38,205 nucleotides of DNA from Sphingosinicella sp. (lineage in GTDB: Bacteria; Pseudomonadota; Alphaproteobacteria; Sphingomonadales; Sphingomonadaceae): contig NZ_JACESP010000030.1 of NCBI RefSeq assembly GCF_013911755.1, positions 1 through 38,205 on the forward strand. The letters are read 5' to 3'. The translations under genes and the position numbers were made by a program. The notes under the pieces were generated by a model. That model searched no databases. It had not been told where the DNA came from and saw only the letters and a program-made list of their open reading frames with translations. How positions within the stretch are numbered: the stretch's first letter is position 1; each line of letters begins with the position of its first letter. Shown one piece after another: positions 24,874-34,201 of the stretch.

Positions 24874-27372
24874 CTATAGATTTCTGAGCGCGCGTGCCGG
24901 GCGCGCGCCGAGAGCGCTCCATGAACCCACCAGGCTGAGCAGCAGAATCGCCGCTGCGCCGAGCACGACGGTGAGAATCACGGGCCGCCAGACAGGGAGC
25001 CATTCCAGCTCGAAAACCTGCGTTACGACGTACCAGCCGCCCGCCGTGCCGAGGCCTAAGGCGATGGCGGAGAGCGCGATCGCGAGCAGCGCATATTCGG
25101 CAAGCAGGCTGAGAAGAACCTGCCCCCGGGTGGCGCCCAGGACCTTCAGCATTACCGAATCATAGATGCGGGCGCGCCGCGCCGCTGCGATCGCTCCGAC
25201 GAGGACGGCGATCCCCGCCGCGATCGCGACCGAGGCGGCGGCGCGCACGGCGGTCGACATCTGGCCGAGCAGCGCGCCCGCATTTTCGATGACATCGCCG
25301 ACGCGGATCACGGACGCCGACGAGAACGACCGCACCACGGCGCGCGACACGGCGGGCACCTCGGCGGGCGATACCGTGACCGTCGCCATGGAACTGTGGG
25401 GGGCGCTTTGGATGAGACCGGGCGAATAGACGAGCGCGAAGTTGAAGCCGAGCGAATCCCAGTTGATCTCCCGGAAGCTCGCGATCGTCGCGGGGAGATC
25501 GACGCCGAGCACCGAGACGGTGATGGTGTCGCCGACCTTGAGACCGAGCGCTTCGCCCACCTCCGCGTCCATCGAAACGAGCTGCGGCCCGCGATAATCC
25601 TCTGGCCACCATTTGCCCGAAACGATGCGATTCCCCTCGGGCAGCGCCGCCGAATAGGTGAGGCCCCGGTCGCCGCGGAGGATCCACGCGCCTTCGGGCA
25701 CGTCCTTCATTTCCGAAACGAGCGTCCCGTTCACGGCCACGACCGGCCCGCGCAGCGACGGCACGGTTCGGATCGCGGCGCCGGGCGCAGCGTCCAGCAC
25801 GGTCTTTCGGAACGCAGCGGCTTCCCCGGCGGGAATATCGACGACGAACAGGCTCGGCGCCTCGCGCGGCAGCGCCTCGTCGATCTGGCGCGAAAGATTG
25901 GTTTCGATCACGGCGAGCGTCGCGAACAACGTGAGCCCGAGCCCGAGCGCGACGACGAGCTGCCGTGTCATCGATCCCGGCCTGTGGAGATTGCCGAGCG
26001 CAAGCCGCAGCAGCGGCTGCTTCGGTCGCGGCAGGCGCGCGGCAAGTGCCCGGATGCCGAGCGCGAGAACCGCGAGCAGCGCCATGAGGCCGAGCGCAGC
26101 GGCGATGAACACGGCGGCGAACAGCGGCTCGCGCGCCTGCACGACCGCGACGGCGGCGATCACGAGTGCGGCGCCGAAGCTGAGCGCCACCACCTCGAGC
26201 GGCGGGCGGGCGATACGTTCGACCCCGGCGCGAAACAGGCGGGCGGCGGGAACGTCGCGCGCCTTCGCGAGCGGCCAGATCGCAAACGCGGCCGCCGCGA
26301 GCAGGCCGTAGAGGACCGCGGTGAGCAGAGGCACAGGATAGACGCCGAGTTCAGGCGGAACCGGCAGCGCATCACCAGCGAAGGCCACGACGATCGCAGG
26401 CACGAACGCACCCGCCACCGCGCCGAGGATGACGGCGCCGAGCGCGATCAGCCCCACCTCGATCATATAGATGCGGAAGATCGTGCGCGAATCCGCGCCG
26501 ACGCTTTTCAGCGCCGCGATCGAACGCGTCTTGCCGTCGAGGTATGAGCCGACGCCGTTGCCGACACCGACACCGGCGACAAGCAGCGCGGTAAGGCCCA
26601 CGAGCGTCAGAAACTGGCCGAGCCTTTCGATGAAACGCCGTGTTCCGGGGGCGCCGTTCGAGCGGTCCTGTATGCGCCACGCCGCTTCCGGGAAGCGCTT
26701 GTTGAGTGATTCCGTCACGGATTCAGGGGAAACGTCGGGCGGCAGTTTCAGGCGGTAGTGCGTGCGATAGAGGCTGCCGGGCTGTCGAAGCCCCGTCTGC
26801 CCCAGCGTTTCGAGCGACATGAGCAGCGTCGGCCCGAGCGTGAACCCCTCGCCGACCTTGTCGGGCTCTTCGGCGAGCACGCCGGTGATGCGCACGCGCG
26901 CGTCGCCTACGCCCACCGTGTCGCCGATGCGGGCGCCGAGCCGGTCGAGCGCGGCCTGATCCACAACGAGCCCGTTCGCTTCCAACGCGTCCGCAAGCGG
27001 CAGACCGCCCTCAAGGCGCACGCTCCCGTAGAAGGGATAGGTGCCGTCGACGGCCTTCAGTTCACCGAGCACGCTTTCAGCACCGTCGAGCCGGCTCGCC
27101 ATCGCGCGCATCCGCACCACTTCACCGACACTGCCGAAACCACGGAATGCCGCGATTTCGGCCGCGCTTGCCTGGCGCTGTGTCAGCGCGATGTCCACAT
27201 CGCCGCCCAGGATCGACTGCCCCTTTTCGGAAAGCGACGTGACGATGGCGGCGGAAAGGCTGCCGACACCCGCGAGCGCGGCGACGCCGAGGAACAGGCA
27301 GACCGCGAGCAGCCGCAGCCCGGCAAGGCCGCCGCGCAGGTCGCGTAGCGCGAGCTTCAGCGGCAGGTTCAA
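24874..27372 (-). CDS. ybbP: YbbP-like ABC transporter permease
   Basis: An 832-aa permease of the FtsX/MacB superfamily with ten predicted helices: one at the N-terminus (LRLLAVCLFLGVAALAGVGS), a group near 250-400, a pair near 420-470 and a final group near 715-820. Large extracytoplasmic domains separate these groups. This matches YbbP, the partner of YbbA, of uncertain export function. The start is TTG at 27372, overlapping the ybbA stop as TTGA; the longer frame to 27426 would lie inside ybbA. The divergent arrangement with tesA matches the E. coli tesA-ybbAP locus. Confidence 0.92.
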   Translation of the reverse strand: MNLPLKLALRDLRGGLAGLRLLAVCLFLGVAALAGVGSLSAAIVTSLSEKGQSILGGDVDIALTQRQASAAEIAAFRGFGSVGEVVRMRAMASRLDGAESVLGELKAVDGTYPFYGSVRLEGGLPLADALEANGLVVDQAALDRLGARIGDTVGVGDARVRITGVLAEEPDKVGEGFTLGPTLLMSLETLGQTGLRQPGSLYRTHYRLKLPPDVSPESVTESLNKRFPEAAWRIQDRSNGAPGTRRFIERLGQFLTLVGLTALLVAGVGVGNGVGSYLDGKTRSIAALKSVGADSRTIFRIYMIEVGLIALGAVILGAVAGAFVPAIVVAFAGDALPVPPELGVYPVPLLTAVLYGLLAAAAFAIWPLAKARDVPAARLFRAGVERIARPPLEVVALSFGAALVIAAVAVVQAREPLFAAVFIAAALGLMALLAVLALGIRALAARLPRPKQPLLRLALGNLHRPGSMTRQLVVALGLGLTLFATLAVIETNLSRQIDEALPREAPSLFVVDIPAGEAAAFRKTVLDAAPGAAIRTVPSLRGPVVAVNGTLVSEMKDVPEGAWILRGDRGLTYSAALPEGNRIVSGKWWPEDYRGPQLVSMDAEVGEALGLKVGDTITVSVLGVDLPATIASFREINWDSLGFNFALVYSPGLIQSAPHSSMATVTVSPAEVPAVSRAVVRSFSSASVIRVGDVIENAGALLGQMSTAVRAAASVAIAAGIAVLVGAIAAARRARIYDSVMLKVLGATRGQVLLSLLAEYALLAIALSAIALGLGTAGGWYVVTQVFELEWLPVWRPVILTVVLGAAAILLLSLVGSWSALGARPARALRNL

Positions 27373-28073
27373 GCGACGGTCTCGCGCACGATCTGCCCGT
27401 CGCGCATTTCGACGATGCGCCCGCAACGCGCCGCAAGCTCGGTATCGTGGGTGATGAGGACGAGCGTGGTATCCTGCGCGCGTTGCCGCTCGAACAGCAG
27501 CTCGACGATCTCGTGGCCGGTCGCGGCGTCGAGGTTGCCGGTGGGCTCGTCGGCGAAGAGGATGCCGGGGCGCGGCGCCGTGGCGCGCGCGATGGCGACG
27601 CGCTGCTGCTCGCCGCCCGAAAGCTGCGAGGGGTAGTGCGTCAGCCGGTGGCCGAGGCCGACCGCCTCAAGCTCAGCACGTGCGCGCGCTTCCGCGTCGG
27701 GAACGCTGCCAAGCTCCAGCGGCACCGACACGTTCTCAAGCGCCGTCATGGTGGGCAGCAGGTGAAACGCCTGCAGCACGATGCCGATGCGGCCGCGCCG
27801 CGCGCGGGCGAGCCCGTCTTCGTCGAGCGCGCCGAAATCCTGCCCGGCAACGCCGATCCGCCCGCCGCTCGCACGTTCGAGGCCGGAGAGCACCGCCATA
27901 AGCGAAGACTTGCCGGACCCCGAAGGACCGAGGATCGCAACGCTTTCGCCGCGCTTCACCGACAAGCTGACGCCGCGCAGGATTTCGACCGCGCCCGCGC
28001 CTTCGCCGAGCGTAAGGGTGACATCGCGCGCATCAATCACGATATTGGAGGGCGCCGAGGAGATATCGTTCAA
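27369..28073 (-). CDS. ybbA: YbbA-like ABC transporter ATP-binding protein
   Basis: A 234-aa ATPase with Walker A GPSGSGKSS (49-57), Q-loop VLQAF (99-103), signature LSGGEQQRV (151-159), Walker B ILFADEP (171-177) and the switch His in LITHD. It pairs with the adjacent permease gene (four-base overlap) in a LolD/MacB-like transporter. The start is TTG at 28073 with a weak GGAT upstream; the only nearby alternative is an internal GTG at codon 12. Start-to-start distance to tesA is 35 bases, so the divergent promoters must reach into the coding sequences. Confidence 0.94.
   Translation of the reverse strand: MNDISSAPSNIVIDARDVTLTLGEGAGAVEILRGVSLSVKRGESVAILGPSGSGKSSLMAVLSGLERASGGRIGVAGQDFGALDEDGLARARRGRIGIVLQAFHLLPTMTALENVSVPLELGSVPDAEARARAELEAVGLGHRLTHYPSQLSGGEQQRVAIARATAPRPGILFADEPTGNLDAATGHEIVELLFERQRAQDTTLVLITHDTELAARCGRIVEMRDGQIVRETVA
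28018..28046 (+). promoter_or_regulatory. Putative tesA promoter inside the ybbA coding sequence
   Basis: GTGACA (28018-28023) and GATATT (28041-28046) are 17 bases apart on the plus strand, 62 bases before the chosen tesA ATG. Confidence 0.35.
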
Positions 28074-28108
28074 GGGGATCCGCTTTGTCCGGTTGGAGCA
28101 TGTTTCGT

Positions 28109-28747
28109 ATGTATGGGGATGCCGCGCGCTTTGTCCAAGCCGTGATTGCCGCTTTTCTGCTGTTCGTCGGCGCGAGTCCGTCCTTTGCAGAAACGCGTAC
28201 GATCGTTGCGTATGGTGATTCGCTGATGGCGGGATATCAGCTGAAGCCGGGCGAGGGCTTTGCGCCGCAGCTCGAAAAGGCGCTGAAGGCGAAGGGCCAT
28301 TCGGTACGCGTGGTGAGCGGCGCAGTTTCGGGCGACACCACGGCGGCGGGGAAAGCGCGCATGGCGTGGGTGCTCGGCGGGCTGAAGGCGAAGCCCGATC
28401 TCGTCATCCTCGGCCTCGGCGCCAACGACATGCTGCGCGGCCTGCCGCCTGTGCAGGCGCGCGCCAACCTCGATGCGATGATCGCCGACTTCAAGAAGCG
28501 CGGCAGCAAGGTGCTCGTCGCGGGAATGCTCGCCGCGCCCAACATGGGAAAGGCCTATGCGGCGGAGTTCAACGGCATGTACCCGGCGCTCGCGAAGAAG
28601 CACGCCGTGCCGCTCTACCCGTTCTTCATGAAGGGCGTCGTCGCGAACAAGGCGCTGCTGCTCGGCGACGGTATGCATCCGAACCCCAAGGGCATTTCCG
28701 TGATCGTGCAGGGCATCTTGCCGAGCGTCGAGGCGGCGCTCCGCTAG
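28109..28747 (+). CDS. tesA: Arylesterase / thioesterase I family, exported
   Basis: A 212-aa SGNH hydrolase. A signal peptide (FVQAVIAAFLLFVGASPSFA) sends it to the periplasm. Block I is AYGDSLMAGYQL with nucleophile Ser38; block II holds the oxyanion Gly in VSGDTTA; block III is GLGANDMLRG; block V is GDGMHPN with the catalytic Asp and His. It resembles E. coli TesA, which cleaves acyl thioesters, aryl esters and lysophospholipids. Starts at 28085 (TTG), 28100 and 28109 are possible; 28109 was chosen because GGAG lies ten bases upstream. The thpR start overlaps its last base. Confidence 0.92.
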   Translation: MYGDAARFVQAVIAAFLLFVGASPSFAETRTIVAYGDSLMAGYQLKPGEGFAPQLEKALKAKGHSVRVVSGAVSGDTTAAGKARMAWVLGGLKAKPDLVILGLGANDMLRGLPPVQARANLDAMIADFKKRGSKVLVAGMLAAPNMGKAYAAEFNGMYPALAKKHAVPLYPFFMKGVVANKALLLGDGMHPNPKGISVIVQGILPSVEAALR

Positions 28748-29277
28748 TGCACCGGCTGTTCGTCGGGATCGACCTGCCGCACGCGGTAAAGGACGCGCTC
28801 GTCGCGCGCATGGGCGGCGTACTTGGCGCACGCTGGCAGAGCGAGGACCAGCTTCACCTCACGCTGCGCTTCGTGGGCACGGTCGACACGCACACGGCAA
28901 ACGCCGTCGCCGAAGCGCTGGCGACGATCCGCGCGCGCGCGTTTGACCTCTCCACAACGCGCACGGGCATCTTCGAGCGCAAGGCCCGCATCGAAACCTT
29001 GTGGGTGGGCGTCGAACCGCAGGAGCCTGTCAAGGCGCTGCACAACAAGGTCGATCGCGCGCTGCAACTCGTCGGCATCGCGCCCGAGATGCGAAGCTAC
29101 CTGCCGCACATCACGCTCGCGCGTTTCTCCGGCACGGCGGGTCCGCTCGATGCCTTCCTGCGCGAGGGCTTTCCGCCGGTCAGCTTCACCGTAGATGCGA
29201 TCACCCTGTTCGAGAGCCGCCTCACCACCGAGGGCGCGGACTACAGCGTCGTCGCGCGCTGGCCGCTGATCGCCTGA
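28747..29277 (+). CDS. thpR: RNA 2',3'-cyclic phosphodiesterase ThpR
   Basis: A 176-aa member of the 2H phosphoesterases with both HxTL signatures: HLTLRF (37-42) and HITLARF (121-127). It opens with RLFVGIDLP, also typical of ThpR/LigT. The family hydrolyses 2',3'-cyclic phosphate RNA ends and can join tRNA halves in vitro. Start is GTG at 28747, overlapping the TAG of tesA by one base. Its 3' end overlaps the convergent phosphatase gene by 37 bases. Confidence 0.93.
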   Translation: MHRLFVGIDLPHAVKDALVARMGGVLGARWQSEDQLHLTLRFVGTVDTHTANAVAEALATIRARAFDLSTTRTGIFERKARIETLWVGVEPQEPVKALHNKVDRALQLVGIAPEMRSYLPHITLARFSGTAGPLDAFLREGFPPVSFTVDAITLFESRLTTEGADYSVVARWPLIA

Positions 29278-29711
29278 AGCAGCCCGCGCACGCCGTCTTC
29301 CACGAGCTGGAACGTCTCGGCAAAACCCTCGTCGCCGCCGTAATAGGGGTCAGGCACGTCGCCGCCCTCGGCATGGTCGAGCAGCAACGACACCGCCGCC
29401 CGCGCGCCATCCGGCCGCATGGCGAGCAGGTCCGCGAGGTTCTTCGCGTCCATCGCCACGATATGGTCGAAGCGGTGGAAATCCTCTTCCGTCACCTGCC
29501 GCGCACGCAGCATCGAGATGTCGAGACCTCTTCGCAGCGCCTCCGCCTGCGCGCGCGGATCGGGCGCGCGGCCGATGTGCCAGTCGCCCGTCCCCGCGCT
29601 GTCGATCTCCAGCGCCGCGCTTTCCGCCTCCGCCAGCCGCCGCATCGCGCCCTCCGCGAGCGGCGAGCGGCAGATGTTGCCTAGGCAAACGAACAGGACC
29701 GAAGTCGTCAT
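29241..29711 (-). CDS. Low-molecular-weight protein tyrosine phosphatase
   Basis: A 156-aa phosphatase with the active-site loop CLGNICRSP (9-17; Cys9 in CX5R, Arg15) near the N-terminus and the general-acid motif DPYYGG (Asp121). This is the ordinary LMW-PTP family; in bacteria members often act on tyrosine kinases of exopolysaccharide synthesis, but no such genes are visible here. ATG at 29711 begins the domain directly; an ATG four codons upstream is also possible. It is divergent from the MFS gene and convergent with thpR. Confidence 0.94.
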   Translation of the reverse strand: MTTSVLFVCLGNICRSPLAEGAMRRLAEAESAALEIDSAGTGDWHIGRAPDPRAQAEALRRGLDISMLRARQVTEEDFHRFDHIVAMDAKNLADLLAMRPDGARAAVSLLLDHAEGGDVPDPYYGGDEGFAETFQLVEDGVRGLLQAISGQRATTL

Positions 29712-29808
29712 CGCGATTTCCATGCTTTCGATTTGAGAGCGCTGTGTTAGCCACGATGCAACCGGCTGGACAAGGGCCGGCATCTCGAAACTGGGGAGGG
29801 TCGAGAGC

Positions 29809-31389
29809 ATGAACGACGCAGCCGCAATCCTGGAAGCGCGCAAGGGCGAGGTCGGGGGGCCATACGCCTGGTACGTGCTCGGCGTGCTCGTGCTCGTCTA
29901 TGTGCTGAATTTCATCGACCGTCAGATCATCTCGATCCTCGCGGAGGACATCAAGGCCGACCTCGGCGTCACCGACGCCGACATGGGCTTCCTCTACGGC
30001 ACCGCCTTCGGCGTGTTCTACTCGCTGTTCGGCATCCCGCTCGGGCGGCTTGCGGATATGTGGTATCGCGGTCGCCTGATGACGATCGGCCTGTCGGTCT
30101 GGTCGGCGATGACCGCGCTTTCGGGCTTCGCGCAGAACTTCGGCCAGCTCGCCGCCGCACGTATCGGCGTCGGCATCGGCGAGGCCACGGCGAGCCCCTG
30201 CGCCTTCTCGATCATCTCGGATTATTTCCCGCGTGAAAAGCGCGCCACCGCGCTCGCCATCTATTCGAGCGGGCTCTATCTCGGCGGCGGCCTGTCGCTG
30301 TTCATCGGCGGCGTCATCGTGCAGAGCTGGAACCGCGCGTTTCCCGATGGCGGCCCGCTCGGCCTCGCCGGCTGGCAGGCGGCGTTCCTTGCCGTCGGCC
30401 TGCCGGGGCTGCTTCTCGCGCTGTGGGTGCTCACCCTACGCGAGCCGCTGCGCGGCATGTCCGAAGGCATATTGAGCCCGCCCGAGCCCTCCCCGTGGCC
30501 GAAATTCTTCACCGAACTGTCGAGCGTCATTCCGCCCTTCACGCTGGTACAGGCGGCGCGCGTCGGCGGGCGCGCGTTCGCGGTCAATCTCTCGGGGCTC
30601 ATCGTCGTCGTGCTCGGCGCGGCCGCGATGATCATGCTCACCGGCGACACGCTGCAATGGGGCGCCATCGGCATCGGCTGCTATTCGGTGTTCTCTTGGT
30701 CGCAGTCGCTGAAACGCCGCGACCCGCCGACCTACCAGCTCATCTGGGGCACGCCGACATTCCTGCTCGCCATCCTCGGCTTCGGATCGATCGCGTTCGT
30801 CACCTACGCGGTCAGCTTCTGGTCCGCGCCCTATGCGATCCGCACCTTCGGCGCCGATCCGGCAATCGTCGGGCTGATCATCGGCGGCGTTGGCGCGGCG
30901 GGCGGCTTCATTGGCGTGATCGCGGGCGGACGCCTTGCGGACTGGGCCAAATCGCGCTGGCAGGCAGGCGACATTCTCGTGGCGACCCTCGGCGTCATTG
31001 TTCCCGCACCGCTCATGCTCCTCGTCTACACCACGGAGAGCCTGACGATCTTCTATCTGGCGTTCGTACCCATGGCGATCATCAACAGCTGCTGGGTGGG
31101 CATCGCCGCCGCGACCAGCCAGAATCTCGTGCTGCCGCGGATGCGCGGCGCTGCCACCGCGACCTATTTCCTCGGCACCACGCTCGTCGGCCTCGGCCTT
31201 GGACCGTATTTCGCGGGCAAGATGTCGCTCATCACCGGCAGCCTCGGCACGGGCATCCTCAGCCTGCTCATTGCCGGGCCGGTCACACTCATCTGCCTCT
31301 GGTTCGTCTGGCGTCAGCTTCCGCAGGCCGAGGCAACGCGCATGGACCGTGCGGCCGCCGCGGGCGAGGTGTACGCAGGCCAAGCCTGA
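29809..31389 (+). CDS. Spinster-like MFS transporter
   Basis: A 526-aa major facilitator protein with 12 predicted helices. Motifs include NFIDRQIISILAEDIKADLG near the first helix, GIPLGRLADMWYRGRLM after helix 2 (the family RxxD loop) and ARIGVGIGEATASP in helix 4. It resembles the Spns-like group common in sphingomonads, often beside catabolic genes. GGGGAGG precedes the ATG at 29809 by nine bases. It is followed after 72 bases by a GMC oxidoreductase and an epoxide hydrolase, so uptake of a lipophilic substrate is a reasonable inference. Confidence 0.92.
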   Translation: MNDAAAILEARKGEVGGPYAWYVLGVLVLVYVLNFIDRQIISILAEDIKADLGVTDADMGFLYGTAFGVFYSLFGIPLGRLADMWYRGRLMTIGLSVWSAMTALSGFAQNFGQLAAARIGVGIGEATASPCAFSIISDYFPREKRATALAIYSSGLYLGGGLSLFIGGVIVQSWNRAFPDGGPLGLAGWQAAFLAVGLPGLLLALWVLTLREPLRGMSEGILSPPEPSPWPKFFTELSSVIPPFTLVQAARVGGRAFAVNLSGLIVVVLGAAAMIMLTGDTLQWGAIGIGCYSVFSWSQSLKRRDPPTYQLIWGTPTFLLAILGFGSIAFVTYAVSFWSAPYAIRTFGADPAIVGLIIGGVGAAGGFIGVIAGGRLADWAKSRWQAGDILVATLGVIVPAPLMLLVYTTESLTIFYLAFVPMAIINSCWVGIAAATSQNLVLPRMRGAATATYFLGTTLVGLGLGPYFAGKMSLITGSLGTGILSLLIAGPVTLICLWFVWRQLPQAEATRMDRAAAAGEVYAGQA

Positions 31390-31461
31390 CGCTTTTTCCA
31401 GAATTGCGCCCGTGCCGAAACGCCGTCACTCTTGGGGCAGGCAGGAATCGGGGAGGTCATG

Positions 31462-33078
31462 ATGTCGGGTTACGACTACATCATCGTGGGAGCAGGGTCG
31501 GCGGGCTGCGTGCTTGCCAATCGCCTGTCGGCGGACCCGAAGACGCGCGTTCTTCTCGTCGAGGCGGGCGGCAAGGATTCGTCCTTTCTCATCCACATGC
31601 CCGGCGGGCTTTCCAAGATTATCCCGCCCGAAAACGAGCACGCCACGAACTGGTGTTTCTGGACCGAACCGCAGAAGCATCTCGACGGCCGCCGCCTCTA
31701 TTGGCCGCGCGGGCGCGTGCTCGGCGGTTCCTCCTCGATCAACGGCATGGTCTATATCCGCGGGCACGCCAGTGATTACGACCGCTGGGCGCAGATGGGC
31801 TGCACGGGCTGGGGCTGGGACGACGTCCTGCCGTACTTCCGCCGCTCCGAAACGAGCGAGCGCGGCGCCGATGACTATCACGGCGGCGACGGCCCGCTCC
31901 ACACGGGGCGCCGCGGCCTTCCGAGCCCGCTTGTCGACGCCTTCATCAAGGCCGCGGCCGAAGCCGGCCACCCGGTCACCGACGATTTCAACGGCGCGCA
32001 GTTCGAAGGCGCGGGCCGCTATGATTCGACGATCAAGAACGGCGAGCGCTGGTCTGCCGCGAAAGGCTATCTGAAGCCGATTCTCGACCGCCCCAATCTC
32101 GATGTGCTCACCGATGTGCTCGTCGAGCGCATCACCTTCAACGGGCGTCAGGCGACCGGCATCGCCTATCTGAAGAACGGAAAGGCAGAAACGGCCTCCG
32201 CGCGCGAGACGATCGTCTGCGGCGGCGCGGTGAACTCGCCGCAGCTGCTGATGCTCTCCGGCATCGGACCCGCCGCCCATCTCGCGGAGCACGGCATCGC
32301 GGTCGTGCACGATGCGCCGGACGTCGGCGGCAACCTGCAGGATCATCTCGATATCCTGATGCAGTGGACGTGCACGCAGCCGATCACGCTCAACAAGAAC
32401 GCGGGCTTCCACAACAAGCTGCTCGCGCTCGGCAATTGGGTGCTGCGCCGCGACGGTTCGGGCGCCTACATGCCCACCCCGGCAGGCGCTTTCCTCTCCA
32501 CGCGGCCGGGCCTTGCCGCGCCGGATATCCAGATCCACTTCATGCCCGTGCTGGGAGAGCCGCATGGGCGCGGCACGCTCGGCCGGCAGCACGGCTATGC
32601 CATGCACATGTGCCAGCTCCGTCCCGAAAGCCGCGGCACGATCCGCCTCCAGTCCGCCGATCCCAACGCGCATCCGGCGATCGACCCCAACTATCTTTCC
32701 GCGCCCGGCGACCTCGAAACCCTGCTCGCAGGCATCGAGATCACGCGGAACATCGGGCGGATGCCGGCGCTGGCGCCCTTCCGCGGCAAGGAGGTCTGGC
32801 CCGGCGAAGGCGTCACGGCGCGGGAGGACATCGCGACCGCGCTGAAGGCATGGGGCGAGACGATCTATCACCCGATCGGCACCTGCCGCATGGGCGCGGA
32901 CGAACGCTCGGTCGTCGATATCCGGCTTGCCGTGCGCGGCGTTTCCGGCCTGCGCGTCGTCGATGCCTCGGTGATGCCGGCGCTCATTTCCGGCAACACC
33001 AACGCGCCGACCATCGCGATCGCCGAAAAGGCGGCCGACATGATCCTCGCGGATGCCAGGCAAGCGCTCGCGGCATGA
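31462..33078 (+). CDS. GMC family FAD-dependent alcohol oxidoreductase
   Basis: A 538-aa flavoprotein. The FAD-binding fold opens with YIIVGAGSAGCVLANRL (6-22); GMC signature 1 is around 80-100 (WPRGRVLGGSSSINGMVY), signature 2 is GGAVNSPQLLMLSGIG, and the active-site pair is His470 (HPIGTCRMG) with Asn514 (NTNAPT). The layout fits choline dehydrogenase-like and alkanol dehydrogenase-like (AlkJ) enzymes. A GGGGAGG lies five bases before the ATG at 31462. The downstream epoxide hydrolase gene overlaps its stop as ATGA, so the two are coupled. Confidence 0.94.
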   Translation: MSGYDYIIVGAGSAGCVLANRLSADPKTRVLLVEAGGKDSSFLIHMPGGLSKIIPPENEHATNWCFWTEPQKHLDGRRLYWPRGRVLGGSSSINGMVYIRGHASDYDRWAQMGCTGWGWDDVLPYFRRSETSERGADDYHGGDGPLHTGRRGLPSPLVDAFIKAAAEAGHPVTDDFNGAQFEGAGRYDSTIKNGERWSAAKGYLKPILDRPNLDVLTDVLVERITFNGRQATGIAYLKNGKAETASARETIVCGGAVNSPQLLMLSGIGPAAHLAEHGIAVVHDAPDVGGNLQDHLDILMQWTCTQPITLNKNAGFHNKLLALGNWVLRRDGSGAYMPTPAGAFLSTRPGLAAPDIQIHFMPVLGEPHGRGTLGRQHGYAMHMCQLRPESRGTIRLQSADPNAHPAIDPNYLSAPGDLETLLAGIEITRNIGRMPALAPFRGKEVWPGEGVTAREDIATALKAWGETIYHPIGTCRMGADERSVVDIRLAVRGVSGLRVVDASVMPALISGNTNAPTIAIAEKAADMILADARQALAA

Positions 33079-34199
33079 TCACGCCGTTCGAGATCCCGAT
33101 CGAACCCGAGGAGGCGGAATGGGTCCGCCGCCGTGTCGAGGCCTTCCGCTTCTTCGAGGAACCGCAGGATGCGGGCTGGCGATACGGCGCGAACCGCGCC
33201 TATCTCGAACGCTTGCGCGATTACTGGCTCACTGCATTCGACTGGCCCGGCGCGGTCGCGCGTCTCAATCGGCATCCGCACGTTCGCGCCGAGGTGCTGC
33301 CGGGTTTCCGCCTGCACTGCATCCACAAGCGCTCCTCGCACCCCGATGCGAAACCGCTGCTCATCGCGCATGGCTGGCCGGGATCGATCCTGGAATTCGA
33401 TGCGATCATCGAACGGCTCGCGGAGCCTGAAGACGGCTCACCGGCCTTTCACGTGGTTGCACCCTCGCTCCCCGGCTATGCGTGGTCGGACAAGCCGAAA
33501 TCCCCCATCGGCCCGCGCGCGGTTGCGAAGCTCTACGACAGCCTGATGGGCGTGCTCGGCTACGAGCGCTACATCTATCAGGGGGGAGACTGGGGCAGCG
33601 TCATCGGCGGCTGGATCGGCCTCGATTCCGCGCGTGTCACTGCGGTCCACCTGAACGGTTTTGGCCTCCGCCCGGCGAACATGCAGCCGACAACAGAGGA
33701 AGAAACGCTCTGGCTCAAATGGGCCATGCAGATTCGCGCGACCGAAACCGCCTATCTGCAGCTTCAGGGCACCAAGCCGCAAAGTCTTGCCTACGCGATG
33801 ATGGATTCGCCGATGGGCATTGCCGCGTGGCTTGCCGAAAAATTCTGCGGCTGGAGCGATGTCGGCGCGCACAATCCGGAGCCGCCGTTCAGCATGGATC
33901 AGATGCTCACCAACATCATGATCTATCTGACGACGCGCAGCTTCCACACCGCCACATGGATTTATCGTGGCCTCTTCGACGAGGGCGGTTTCACGATCCC
34001 GGACGGGCGGCGCATTGAGGTGCCGACCGGTGTCGCCGCCTTCCCGCACGACCTGCTCGCCTTCCCGCCACGCGCGATGGCCGAGCGCGGCTATAACATC
34101 GTGCACTGGACGAAAATGCCGCGCGGCGGCCACTTCGCCAGTCTCGAAGAACCGGAGTTATTCCTCGCGGACCTCAGAAAATTCGCCGCCGCCCTATGA
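33075..34199 (+). CDS. Epoxide hydrolase (EHN-domain, microsomal/juvenile-hormone type)
   Basis: A 374-aa alpha/beta hydrolase with the N-terminal EHN segment (1-105; [17 protein letters not shown] and [10 protein letters not shown]). The oxyanion motif is HGWPGS (99-104), the nucleophile elbow is GGDWGS (Asp172), the lid tyrosine region follows, and the catalytic His is in [11 protein letters not shown] (His353). These enzymes open epoxides to diols. The ATG at 33075 overlaps the GMC stop as ATGA. Together with the GMC enzyme and MFS carrier it suggests breakdown of an epoxide or terpenoid-like compound, not identified. Confidence 0.93.
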   Translation: MITPFEIPIEPEEAEWVRRRVEAFRFFEEPQDAGWRYGANRAYLERLRDYWLTAFDWPGAVARLNRHPHVRAEVLPGFRLHCIHKRSSHPDAKPLLIAHGWPGSILEFDAIIERLAEPEDGSPAFHVVAPSLPGYAWSDKPKSPIGPRAVAKLYDSLMGVLGYERYIYQGGDWGSVIGGWIGLDSARVTAVHLNGFGLRPANMQPTTEEETLWLKWAMQIRATETAYLQLQGTKPQSLAYAMMDSPMGIAAWLAEKFCGWSDVGAHNPEPPFSMDQMLTNIMIYLTTRSFHTATWIYRGLFDEGGFTIPDGRRIEVPTGVAAFPHDLLAFPPRAMAERGYNIVHWTKMPRGGHFASLEEPELFLADLRKFAAAL

Positions 34200-34201
34200 C
34201 C

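Noticed and set aside
25396-26547. Open frame of 383 codons opposite ybbP
   Set aside because: Charged low-complexity translation, a shadow of the permease gene.
27373-27426. N-terminal extension of ybbP
   Set aside because: It would lie inside ybbA; the TTG at 27372 overlapping the ybbA stop fits permease families better.
31426-33063. Open frame of 545 codons antisense to the GMC oxidoreductase
   Set aside because: It exactly shadows a well-supported gene in GC-rich DNA, shows Arg/Ala/Gly-rich composition without domain motifs, and has no independent support.
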